Source: Lipingzhangella_A rawalii (lineage in GTDB: Bacteria > Actinomycetota > Actinomycetes > Streptosporangiales > Streptosporangiaceae). From it: 64,000 nucleotides of DNA. Within the stretch, counting starts at the first letter, position 1; each line of letters begins with the position of its first letter. The stretch is taken from positions 1 through 64,000 of the forward strand of contig NZ_JAVLVT010000010.1 of the NCBI RefSeq assembly GCF_031628175.1, given 5' to 3'. The translations under genes were made by a program, and so were the position numbers. The notes under the pieces are model-generated. The model was not told the DNA's origin. It ran no database searches and worked only from the letters and a program-made list of their open reading frames with translations. Shown here piece after piece: positions 17,182-25,471 of the stretch.

Positions 17182-18138
17182 ATGCAGGCACAGCAACTCG
17201 CCTACTTCCTCGCGGTCGCCGAAACCCGCCATTTCACCCGCGCTGCCGAGCTTTCCCGGGTCGCCCAGCCCAGCCTCAGCAAGCAGATTCGCAACCTCGA
17301 AGACGAGCTCGGCGCAACGTTATTCAGCCGTGCCCGGGGAAATATCACATTAACTCCGGCCGGCGAGGTGTTACTTCCGCTAGCGCAACGGATCCTCGCC
17401 GACATGCGCACCGCCCGTCGGGAGGTTCAGGAACTCACCGGCATGCGCCGGGGACTGTTGCGCCTGGGCGCCACCCCGAGCCTGTGCGGTGGCCTGCTGG
17501 CCGACACCCTCGCCCTGTTTCACCGCCGTTTCCCCGGTATCGAACTGCACGTCGAGGAAGGCGGCTCCCGGGATCTGGTGCGCACCATGGCCCGGGGGGA
17601 ACTCGACCTCGCACTGATCATCCTGCCGCTGCACAGCAGCGACCCCGCGTTGGAGACCCGGCCCCTGCTGCGGGAAAGCCTGGTCGTGGCCAGCTCCCGG
17701 GACCGCCCCTCCCCCACGAGCTACGCGTCCATGCGCATCACCGACCTGGCCGAAACCCCGCTGGTGATGTTCCGCCGCGGCTACGACCTACGCGAGGCCA
17801 CCCTCCAGGCCTGCCGCAGGGCCGGTTTCGAGCCCCGGCTGGCGGTCGAGGGCGGCGAGATGGACGCCGTCCTGCGCTTCGTCGAAGCCGGACTGGGCCT
17901 GGCCATCGTGCCCAGCATGGTGCTCCGGAACCGTCCCGGGCTGCGGGGCACACCCCTCGCGCGTCCCCGCCTGAGCCGAACCATCGCCATCGCCCACCGT
18001 AAGGATGTGGAGCCCACCCACACCGCCCGCATGTTCTGGCACACACTCACCGACCATCTGGGCCAGCTCGACGACACCGAACTGGGCGCCGACCTGGAGG
18101 TGATCGAGGTGGCCACCCACCCCCGTGCCGATACGTGA
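17182..18138 (+). CDS. LysR-family transcriptional regulator
   Basis: A 318-aa regulator with an N-terminal winged helix-turn-helix (residues about 3-60, FTRAAELSRVAQPSLSKQIRNLE) and a LysR substrate-binding domain with the usual core (GLLRLGATPS, then GEMDAVLRFVEAGLGLAIVPS). Divergent from sdhCAB with an inverted repeat just before its start. It could sense a TCA-related metabolite, but no ligand can be deduced. Confidence 0.93.
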   Translation: MQAQQLAYFLAVAETRHFTRAAELSRVAQPSLSKQIRNLEDELGATLFSRARGNITLTPAGEVLLPLAQRILADMRTARREVQELTGMRRGLLRLGATPSLCGGLLADTLALFHRRFPGIELHVEEGGSRDLVRTMARGELDLALIILPLHSSDPALETRPLLRESLVVASSRDRPSPTSYASMRITDLAETPLVMFRRGYDLREATLQACRRAGFEPRLAVEGGEMDAVLRFVEAGLGLAIVPSMVLRNRPGLRGTPLARPRLSRTIAIAHRKDVEPTHTARMFWHTLTDHLGQLDDTELGADLEVIEVATHPRADT

Positions 18139-18169
18139 ACACGAGGCACCGCGCTCACGCCGTACTCCT

Positions 18170-18190
18170 GACGCGCCCCCGCGGCGCGTC
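18170..18190. terminator. Bidirectional hairpin between lysR and cysN
   Basis: GACGCGCC (18170-18177) and GGCGCGTC (18183-18190) form an 8-bp stem with a 5-nt loop in the 66-bp gap between convergent genes. Confidence 0.65.
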
Positions 18191-18204
18191 CGGTCAGCGA
18201 CGAC

Positions 18205-19473
18205 TCAGGACGCCCGCACGATCATGCCGGCACCCACAGTGGTGTTGGTGCCCTCGTCCACCAGGATGAAGCCCCCGGTGAGCCGGTTGCGCCGGTACTC
18301 GTCGGCGAACAGCGGCTGGGTGACCCGCAACCCCACCCGGCCGATGTCGTTGAGACCCAGCTGGGTGGCTTCCTCGTCCCGGTGCAGGCTGTTCACGTCG
18401 ATCCGATAGTGCAGGTCCCGAACCATCGCCCGGGCACTACGGGTGGTGTGCTTGATCGCAAGCTTCATCCGCGGAACCAGGTTGCGGGCCTCGGCCATCC
18501 AGCACACCATCGCCTCCACGTCCTGCGAGACGACCGGCTGGTTGTTGGGCCGGCACAGCATGTCCCCGCGCGAGATGTCGATGTCGTCCTCCAGACGCAG
18601 GGTCACCGACATCGGGGGAAAGGCCTCGTCCAGTGGGCCGTCGGCCGTGTCGATGGCGGCGATGCGCGTGGTCAGACCGGACGGCAGGTGCATCACCTCG
18701 TCGCCGGGCTTGAGCACCCCGCCGGACACCTGCCCGGCATAGCCGCGGTAGTCGTGCAGCTCTGGGTCGTCGGCCCGGTGCGGACGCACCACGAACTGCA
18801 CCGGGAACCGGGCGTCGATCAGGTTGCGGTCCGAGGCGATGTGCACATGCTCCAGGTGGTGCAGCAGGGACGGACCGTCGTACCACGGCATGTTCAGCGA
18901 CCGGTCCACCACGTTGTCGCCGTGCAGCGCCGAGATCGGCACGAAGGTCAGGTCCAGTACGTCCAGCTTGGCGGCGAACTCCTCGAACTCGGCCTTGATC
19001 TCCTCGAAGCGCTCCTGGCTGTAGTCCACCAGGTCCATCTTGTTGACCGCCAGAACCAGGTGCGGCACCTGGAGCAGCGTGGCCAGGAACGCGTGCCGGC
19101 GACTCTGCTCCGTCAGCCCGTTGCGCGCGTCCACCAGAATGATCGCCAGGTCCGAGGTGGACGCGCCGGTGACCATATTGCGGGTGTACTGCACGTGCCC
19201 CGGAGTGTCCGCCATGATGAAGGTGCGCCGCGGCGTCGCGAAGTACCGGTAGGCCACGTCGATCGTGATTCCCTGCTCACGCTCGGCACGCAGCCCGTCG
19301 GTCAGCAGCGCCAGGTTGGTCTGCTCCTCGCCGCGGTCGCGGCTGGTCCGCTCCACCGCCTCCATCTGGTCGGACAGGATCGACTTCGAGTCGTACAGCA
19401 GCCGTCCGATCAGTGTGCTCTTTCCGTCGTCGACGGAACCGGCCGTTGCCAGCCGCAGAATGTCGCTACTCAT
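18205..19473 (-). CDS. cysN: Sulfate adenylyltransferase GTPase subunit (CysN)
   Basis: A 422-aa EF-Tu-like GTPase that drives CysD to make adenosine 5'-phosphosulfate from ATP and sulfate. GTP motifs are GSVDDGKSTLIGRLL, DTPGHVQYTRN and NKMDLVDY. It ends after the beta-barrel domains and lacks the APS kinase (CysC) fusion seen in some actinobacteria. It lies 50 bp downstream of cysD. Confidence 0.96.
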   Translation of the reverse strand: MSSDILRLATAGSVDDGKSTLIGRLLYDSKSILSDQMEAVERTSRDRGEEQTNLALLTDGLRAEREQGITIDVAYRYFATPRRTFIMADTPGHVQYTRNMVTGASTSDLAIILVDARNGLTEQSRRHAFLATLLQVPHLVLAVNKMDLVDYSQERFEEIKAEFEEFAAKLDVLDLTFVPISALHGDNVVDRSLNMPWYDGPSLLHHLEHVHIASDRNLIDARFPVQFVVRPHRADDPELHDYRGYAGQVSGGVLKPGDEVMHLPSGLTTRIAAIDTADGPLDEAFPPMSVTLRLEDDIDISRGDMLCRPNNQPVVSQDVEAMVCWMAEARNLVPRMKLAIKHTTRSARAMVRDLHYRIDVNSLHRDEEATQLGLNDIGRVGLRVTQPLFADEYRRNRLTGGFILVDEGTNTTVGAGMIVRAS

Positions 19474-19523
19474 GTGGGGTCATCCCTACCGGGGTCGTGC
19501 GGACAGTACGGGCGGTGGCGGAA

Positions 19524-20444
19524 TCAGAAGTAGCCCTCGCGCTTGCGGTCTTCCATCGCGGCCTCACTCGAACGGTCGTCGGCCCGCGTCTGCCCCCGTT
19601 CGGTGACGCGCGTCGCCGCGATCTCGGCCATGATGTCGTCCAGCGTGGTGGCCGTGGACCGCACCGCACCGGTGCAGGACATGTCTCCGACCGTGCGGTA
19701 GCGAACCGAGGCGGTGAACACCTCCTCGTCCGGCCCCCGCGTCACGAACGGGTTGTCCGCCAGCAGGATCCCGTCCCGCTCGAACACCCGGCGCTCATGG
19801 GCGAAGTAGATCGACGGTAGCTCCAGCTCCTCGCGGGCGATGTAGCCCCACACGTCCAGCTCGGTCCAGTTGGACAGCGGAAACGCGCGGATGTGCTCCC
19901 CACGGGTGATTCGGGTGTTGTACACGTTCCACAGTTCGGGCCGCTGCCCCTTGGGGTCCCACTGCCCGAACTCGTCCCGGAAGGACAACACCCGCTCCTT
20001 GGCGCGGGACTTCTCCTCGTCCCGCCGGGCCCCACCGAACGCCGCGTCGAACCCGTGGGTCTCGATGGCCTCCAGGAGCGCGGAGGTCTGCAACCGGTTC
20101 CGGCTCGCCCAGCGCCCCGTGGGCTCGGTCACCAGGCCCCGGTCGATCTGGTCCTGGACCGAGGCCACTTCCAGGCGCACCCCAGAACCGGCCACGCGCC
20201 GGTCCCGGAACTCGATGACCTCGTCGAAATTGTGACCCGTGTCCACGTGCAGCACGGGGAACGGCACCGGCGCCGGCCAGAACGCCTTCTCCGCCAGCCG
20301 AAGCATAACGATCGAGTCCTTGCCGCCCGAGAACAGCAATACCGGACGTTCAAACTCCGCGGCGACCTCACGCATGATGAAGATCGCTTCGGCCTCGAGA
20401 ATGTCCAACTGGGACAGCCGGTATCCGGCCAGGGCCTGCTCCAT
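19524..20444 (-). CDS. cysD: Sulfate adenylyltransferase catalytic subunit (CysD)
   Basis: A 306-aa ATP pyrophosphatase-type subunit with PP-loop LLFSGGKDSIVMLRL. The ATG at 20444 has GGAGG 7 nt upstream; a longer GTG start at 20474 is less likely. Together with CysN it forms ATP sulfurylase. It overlaps neither neighbour and sits between cysQ and cysN. Confidence 0.96.
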   Translation of the reverse strand: MEQALAGYRLSQLDILEAEAIFIMREVAAEFERPVLLFSGGKDSIVMLRLAEKAFWPAPVPFPVLHVDTGHNFDEVIEFRDRRVAGSGVRLEVASVQDQIDRGLVTEPTGRWASRNRLQTSALLEAIETHGFDAAFGGARRDEEKSRAKERVLSFRDEFGQWDPKGQRPELWNVYNTRITRGEHIRAFPLSNWTELDVWGYIAREELELPSIYFAHERRVFERDGILLADNPFVTRGPDEEVFTASVRYRTVGDMSCTGAVRSTATTLDDIMAEIAATRVTERGQTRADDRSSEAAMEDRKREGYF

Positions 20445-20466
20445 GTTCACGCCTCCACGCAGGGGG

Positions 20467-21267
20467 TCACGCACCCGCGTGCGGGTCCGCGCTGTCTAGG
20501 CTGTCCAGGTCCGCAGCGTCGCGCACACCGGCCAGCATGGTTCCCGCCAATTCCGGTCGACACACTAGGATATCCGGTAGCTGAGGATCAGGTTGATTGT
20601 AGGTCAAGGCGGAACCGTCGATCCGGGAGGTGTGCAGGCCTCCGGCCGCGGCCACCGCAACCGGGGCGGCGCTGTCCCACTCGAACTGGCCCCCCGCGTG
20701 CAGGTAGATGTCCGCGATCCCCAGCAGTACGGCACACATCTTCGCCCCGGCCGAGCCCATCGGCACCAGCTCCGCGCCCAGCTGGGTCGCCAGCCACTGG
20801 ACGAACTCCGGTGGACGACTCCGGCTGGCCGTGATCCGCAGCCGTTGCCCCGAGGGACGCTGCTCGGGAAGCCAGGGCGGATCCACTGTGGACAGGGTGC
20901 TGCCCTGGGCCGGCAACGCCACCGCACCGGCCGCGAGCGCACCGTCCTCCCACAGCGCCACATGGACCGCCCAGTCGCTGCGCCCCTCCTCGGCGAACTC
21001 CCGGGTCCCGTCCAGGGGATCAATGATCCACACCCGCCGGGACTGCAACCGGGACTGGTCGTCACTCCCCTCCTCACTCAACACCGCGTCGCTGGGACGC
21101 AGTCGGGACAGTGCGGAGAACAGGAACTCGTGCGAGATCCGGTCGCCGAGCGTGCGCAGCACGTCCGGCTCGGCGAAGCCCTGCCGTTGCCGCAGCCGCT
21201 GCAACTGCTGGCCCGCCTCCGTCGCCAGATCCCGGGCGATGTCATGGTCACTTCGGATGCTGCTCAC
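20467..21267 (-). CDS. cysQ: 3'(2'),5'-bisphosphate nucleotidase / inositol monophosphatase family (CysQ)
   Basis: A 266-aa Mg-dependent phosphatase. Metal-site motifs are SEEG, WIIDPLDGTREFA and WDSAAPVAVA. In sulfate metabolism CysQ removes the 3'-phosphate from PAP or PAPS. The GTG at 21267 starts 5 nt after the upstream sugar-transferase stop and gives the usual N-terminus (SDHDIARDLATEAG). An alternative ATG at 21309 would overlap that gene by 37 bp. The clustered cysD and cysN support the assignment. Confidence 0.88.
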   Translation of the reverse strand: MSSIRSDHDIARDLATEAGQQLQRLRQRQGFAEPDVLRTLGDRISHEFLFSALSRLRPSDAVLSEEGSDDQSRLQSRRVWIIDPLDGTREFAEEGRSDWAVHVALWEDGALAAGAVALPAQGSTLSTVDPPWLPEQRPSGQRLRITASRSRPPEFVQWLATQLGAELVPMGSAGAKMCAVLLGIADIYLHAGGQFEWDSAAPVAVAAAGGLHTSRIDGSALTYNQPDPQLPDILVCRPELAGTMLAGVRDAADLDSLDSADPHAGA

Positions 21268-21272
21268 CAGAC

Positions 21273-22778
21273 TCAGTACGCTCCCGATCCACGGATCACC
21301 GCTGAACATGTTTTCCAGAGGATCTGCACGTCCAACGTCAACGACCAGTTCTCAACGTAACGCAGGTCCAGACGGACCGATTCCTCCCAGGACAGATCCG
21401 AACGCCCACTCACCTGCCACAGACCCGTCATCCCGGGTTTGACCACCAGGCGACGTCGCACGTCATGCCCATACCGGGCCACCTCGTCCGGCAGTGGGGG
21501 CCTGGGCCCCACCAGGGACATGTGTCCCGCCACCACATTCACCAACTGGGGTAGTTCATCCAGCGAATAGCGGCGTAGCCAGGAACCCACCGCCGTCACC
21601 CGCGGGTCCCCACGAATCTTGAACAGCACACCGTCGTGCTCGTTCCGCGGCTGCAACCGGGTCTTCAGCTCCTCCGCGTCCACCACCATCGTACGAAACT
21701 TGTACACGGAGAAGGGGACGCCATCCTTGCCCACCCGCGTTTGGGTGAACAAGGCGGGGCCCGGACTGTCCAGCCGGATCAACACCGAGAGCACAACAAA
21801 CACCGGCGCCAACAGCACCAGGGCCGCCCCGGCCGCCAGCCGATCCACCAGCCCCTTGACCAGACGCCGGCCCCCGGACAGCTGCGGATGTTCCACGTGC
21901 AGCAGCGGCAGGCCCGCGACCGGGCGAATCGAGGTGCGCGGCCCCGCCACGTCCATCAACGCCGGCGCAACCGTCAACTCGGTCCCGGAACGCTCCAGAC
22001 ACCAGGCCAGGCGGCGCAGCGCCACCCCGTCCAGTTCCGGGCAGGCCAGCACCGCCACGGTGTCGGCCCCGGCCAACGAGACCGCCCCGGAAACCGTTCC
22101 GAAGTCCCCATAAACCGGGCACCCCTCCAGCTCCTCGGGATACTCGAAACACTGCCCCGCGGGCAGGCACACCCCCACCACCGTCATCCCGTGGTGGGGT
22201 TCCCGACGCAGCAGCCGCACCAGCTCCCGCACGGCGGAGGCGTGCCCCACCACCAGCGTGCGCCGCATACACCGCCCGGCGCGGTGCCACCGGTGTAGCC
22301 GCTTACGCCAGGCGTAGTGCATCACCAGGCTCAGTACCGTCACCGCAGGTAGTGCCACCAGCACATATCCCCGCGCCAGCTCGGCCTGCGTCGCGTAGGC
22401 GAGCACGGCCACCAGCGCGGTCAGGACCACCCCCGCGCTCAGTACCCGCCGAAACTCCTCAGTGCCCACACCGATGAACCGACGCTCGTAGGCTCCCGCC
22501 AGTGCCAGGGCCCCGATCCAGACCAGCGGCAAGGCCGCTGTCAACGCCAGATATGTCTGGGCCAGATCGTCGGGAACTCCGGATAGGCCGGGAATAGAGC
22601 CAGCGAACCGCAGCTGCCAGGCCACACCGCCCGCAACCGCGGCACACGCACCGTCCAGAAGCATCAACCGACGCAGGTACCAGCGCGCCCAGTGTCGACC
22701 CGGGCGGTCCCCAACCTGGGAGTCCGAGGCAAACCAGGTGGACGCAGCCCGGATGTCGACGTCATTGGCGACAGTCAT
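21273..22778 (-). CDS. Polyprenyl-phosphate sugar phosphotransferase (exopolysaccharide priming enzyme)
   Basis: About 501 aa. The N-terminal half has about four transmembrane helices and a CoA-binding-like domain. The C-terminal bacterial sugar transferase domain (from KGLVDRLAAGAALVLLAPVF) contains SPGPALFTQTRVGKDG, VYKFRTM, LDELPQLVNVVAGHMSLVGPRPP and KPGMTGLWQVSGRS. Such enzymes transfer a sugar-1-phosphate to undecaprenyl phosphate to begin polysaccharide synthesis at the membrane. The start at 22778 has GGGAGG close by; 22820 is a longer option. It is directly followed by cysQ, cysD and cysN, suggesting one transcript. The sugar is unknown. Confidence 0.9.
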   Translation of the reverse strand: MTVANDVDIRAASTWFASDSQVGDRPGRHWARWYLRRLMLLDGACAAVAGGVAWQLRFAGSIPGLSGVPDDLAQTYLALTAALPLVWIGALALAGAYERRFIGVGTEEFRRVLSAGVVLTALVAVLAYATQAELARGYVLVALPAVTVLSLVMHYAWRKRLHRWHRAGRCMRRTLVVGHASAVRELVRLLRREPHHGMTVVGVCLPAGQCFEYPEELEGCPVYGDFGTVSGAVSLAGADTVAVLACPELDGVALRRLAWCLERSGTELTVAPALMDVAGPRTSIRPVAGLPLLHVEHPQLSGGRRLVKGLVDRLAAGAALVLLAPVFVVLSVLIRLDSPGPALFTQTRVGKDGVPFSVYKFRTMVVDAEELKTRLQPRNEHDGVLFKIRGDPRVTAVGSWLRRYSLDELPQLVNVVAGHMSLVGPRPPLPDEVARYGHDVRRRLVVKPGMTGLWQVSGRSDLSWEESVRLDLRYVENWSLTLDVQILWKTCSAVIRGSGAY

Positions 22779-22920
22779 GCCCCTCCCACACCTTCCATAA
22801 GGCGCCGCAACGTGAACCAATCGTAACTATACGTAATCACAATGTCGCGCTATGAATAGGTGAGTTGGGAATACTGCCGCCATCGCCACTACCCGCGGTT
22901 ACCCCTGCGGGAAGTCAACC

Positions 22921-23595
22921 TCAGTGAAAGGTGTTCTGTGCCTTCGCCAAACCGTCCGCGAGCACCGACTCGACCGCATCGGCCGCCCGCTCCACGTGCA
23001 CGCCCAGATCGGTCCGTTCGGACCGGTCAAAATCCTGCAACACGTATGTCGCCGCATCCGTCCGGCCCGGAGGACGCCCCACTCCGAACCGCACCCGCAG
23101 AAACTCCGGCCCCCCCACAGCCTCGCTCACCGACCTGAGGCCGTTGTGCCCGTTGTTGCCGCCCCCCTGTTTCAGCTTCAACACGCCGAAGTCGAGGTCC
23201 AGCTCGTCATGCACCACCAGCACCCGCTGGGCCGGAATCCCGTAGTAGGAACACAACGGCCCCACCGCGGCACCAGAGCGGTTCATATAGGTGCGCGGCT
23301 TGACCAGGACCACGGGGGTCCCGGCCAACCGCGATGTCACCAGCTCGGCGCGGCTTCGGGAGGGTTTCCACCGCTCACCGAGCCGCTGGGCCAGCAGGTC
23401 CACCACCATGAACCCGACGTTGTGTCGATTCCGCGCATACCGGGGCCCCGGATTGCCCAGCCCGACAACAAGCCACCGCTCAGCCGCCGCACCCATACCC
23501 TCGGACTCAACCTCCCGTGCCGTACCATCCGACACACCGCCAAGGATGCGCCGCAGCCACGCCACCGGTCCAGGCACAACTCCTCCGAGGCTCAC
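22921..23595 (-). CDS. pth: Peptidyl-tRNA hydrolase
   Basis: Cleaves peptidyl-tRNA released from stalled ribosomes. Motifs are VVGLGNPGPRYARNRHNVGFM, KPRTYMNRSG and HDELDLDFG, with the catalytic histidine in RNRHNVG. At 224 aa it has an N-terminal extension of about 30 residues relative to a start at 23496 (MGAAAERWLVVGLG), so the true start is uncertain. It lies just downstream of rplY, as in many actinobacteria. Confidence 0.95.
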   Translation of the reverse strand: MSLGGVVPGPVAWLRRILGGVSDGTAREVESEGMGAAAERWLVVGLGNPGPRYARNRHNVGFMVVDLLAQRLGERWKPSRSRAELVTSRLAGTPVVLVKPRTYMNRSGAAVGPLCSYYGIPAQRVLVVHDELDLDFGVLKLKQGGGNNGHNGLRSVSEAVGGPEFLRVRFGVGRPPGRTDAATYVLQDFDRSERTDLGVHVERAADAVESVLADGLAKAQNTFH

Positions 23596-23634
23596 GCACC
23601 AGCCGTCAGCCCGAGCCGACCGCCCGGGCCGGCG

Positions 23635-24267
23635 CTACTCCGACGCGGACTGCTCCGCGTCCCCACCCGAGGTCTCGGCCGACGCGCCGGACTCGCCGGT
23701 CTCCGTCTCCTCGGCCAGCTCCTCGTCGGTACGCTCCGAGGAAATCGTGAACACCATCGCCTCGGGGTCCCCGCTCAGCTCGGTACCCGCCGGAAGGTCC
23801 AGGTCGGCCGCGGTGACGTGCACACCGACCTCCAGGCCGGACACGTCGTAGTCGACACCCTCCGGGATGTGCGTGGCTTCCGTCAGCACCTCGACCGACA
23901 CCAGCTCCTGGGTCAACACGCCCCCGGAGGAGATCTCTCCCACCAGGTTGACGGGGATCTCCACGTTGACCTTCTCGCCCTTCTTCACCACGATCAGGTC
24001 CACGTGCTCCAGGAAGCCCTTGATGGGATCCCGCTGCACCGCCTTCGGCAGCACGAGATTGTCCCGACCCTCGACACCGTCCACGCGCAGCAGCACGTTC
24101 GGCGTCTTCAACGCGAGCATCAGCTCATGACCTGGCAGCGCGATGTGCCGCGGCTGGGTGCCGTGGCCATAGAGGACGGCCGGCACCTTGCCCGCGCGGC
24201 GGACGCGGCGGGCGGCGCCCTTACCAAACTCGGTGCGCGGCTCGGCAGCGATACGTACCTCGGACAC
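23635..24267 (-). CDS. rplY: 50S ribosomal protein L25/general stress protein Ctc
   Basis: A 210-aa long-form L25 (TL5/CTC) that binds 5S rRNA. The N-terminal domain (EPRTEFGKGAARRVRRAGKVPAVLYG) is followed by a beta domain and an acidic C-terminal tail. The GTG at 24267 has GAGGAG 7 nt upstream; the longer frame is not needed. It sits between prs and pth. Confidence 0.96.
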   Translation of the reverse strand: MSEVRIAAEPRTEFGKGAARRVRRAGKVPAVLYGHGTQPRHIALPGHELMLALKTPNVLLRVDGVEGRDNLVLPKAVQRDPIKGFLEHVDLIVVKKGEKVNVEIPVNLVGEISSGGVLTQELVSVEVLTEATHIPEGVDYDVSGLEVGVHVTAADLDLPAGTELSGDPEAMVFTISSERTDEELAEETETGESGASAETSGGDAEQSASE

Positions 24268-24444
24268 GACAGAACTCCTCGGTGTGCTTACCCCCGCAGC
24301 AGCGGGGAAACGGCAAACTTCTCGAAACCTCTCCCACGACGCGGACGCAGAACCTGGCCCGCGCGAAGCGCCGAACCAACGGGAACCGCCCACAGGCGCG
24401 ACAACGTCACACGTCACGTGCGCGCAAACGAGGGCACCCGAGCA

Positions 24445-24472
24445 ATTCTAGCGGCTCCGCAAGCGGGCCCAA
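24445..24472 (-). promoter_or_regulatory. Possible promoter of rplY
   Basis: On the minus strand TTGGGC and TAGAAT are 16 bp apart, with the -10 at 24445-24450, about 180 bp before the rplY start. Overlapping the -35 is a GC-rich inverted repeat (GCGGGC 24463-24468, GCCCGC 24482-24487) that could also end prs transcription. Confidence 0.35.
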
Positions 24473-24493
24473 GCCATCCGCGCCCGCACCAGC

Positions 24494-25471
24494 TCAGGCA
24501 GAACCCTCGAACAGGCTGGTCACCGACCCGTCGCTGAAGATCTGCTGAATCGCCCGCGCCAGCAGCGGAGCGATACTCAGCTCCGTCAGCTTATCGAACT
24601 GACGCTCCTTCGGCACCGGCAAGGTGTTGGTCGTCACGACCTCGGAAATCCGCGAGCCCTGGAGCCGCTCGGCGGCCGGCCCCGACAACACCCCGTGCGT
24701 GGCCGCCGCGATCACCTCTGCCGCCCCCTGCTCGAACAGGGCCTCGGAGGCCTTCACGATCGTTCCGGCCGTGTCGATCATGTCATCGACCAACACACAG
24801 GTACGTCCCTCGACCTCACCAACGACCTCGTGCACCTTGACCTGGTTCACGACCTCTGGATCCCGACGCTTGTGAATGATCGCCAGCGGCGAGCCCAGCC
24901 GGTCCGCCCAGCGGTCCGCCGTACGCACCCGCCCCGCGTCCGGCGACACCACCGTGATCTGCTGCCGGTCCACCCGCGTCCCCACGTAGTCCGCGAGCAG
25001 CGGCAGGGCGAACAGGTGATCCACCGGACCGTCGAAGTAGCCCTGGATCTGGTCCGTGTGCAGGTCCACCGACATCAGCCGATCCGCACCCGCGGTGCGG
25101 AACAGGTCCACCATGAGCCGCGCCGAGATCGGTTCCCGCCCCTGGTGCTTCTTGTCCTGACGCGCATACCCCAGGAACGGCGCGATCACCGTAATCCGTT
25201 TCGCCGAGGCCCGTTTCAACGCGTCCACCATGATCAACTGCTCCATGATCGACGAGTTGATCGGATCGGCGTGCGCCTGGAGCACGAACGCGTCACAGCC
25301 TCGCACCGATTCGAGGTAGCGCACGAACAGCTCCCCGTTCGCGAAGTCCTCGAACTTCGTCGGTGTTACCTCGATACCGAGCTGTTCGGCCACCTGCTGT
25401 GCCAGATCGGGATGCGTGCGCCCCGAGAAAAACATGAGCTTACGCTGCCCCGTGGCCTCCATGCCGGTCAC
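24494..25471 (-). CDS. prs: Ribose-phosphate pyrophosphokinase
   Basis: A 325-aa enzyme making PRPP from ribose-5-phosphate and ATP for nucleotide, His and Trp synthesis. Motifs are DLHTDQIQGYFDGPVDHL, VSPDAGRVRTADRWADRL and the PRPP loop VLVDDMIDTAGTI. The GTG start overlaps the glmU stop by 4 nt (GTGA), with GGGGGAG about 9 nt upstream, indicating coupling. Confidence 0.97.
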   Translation of the reverse strand: MTGMEATGQRKLMFFSGRTHPDLAQQVAEQLGIEVTPTKFEDFANGELFVRYLESVRGCDAFVLQAHADPINSSIMEQLIMVDALKRASAKRITVIAPFLGYARQDKKHQGREPISARLMVDLFRTAGADRLMSVDLHTDQIQGYFDGPVDHLFALPLLADYVGTRVDRQQITVVSPDAGRVRTADRWADRLGSPLAIIHKRRDPEVVNQVKVHEVVGEVEGRTCVLVDDMIDTAGTIVKASEALFEQGAAEVIAAATHGVLSGPAAERLQGSRISEVVTTNTLPVPKERQFDKLTELSIAPLLARAIQQIFSDGSVTSLFEGSA

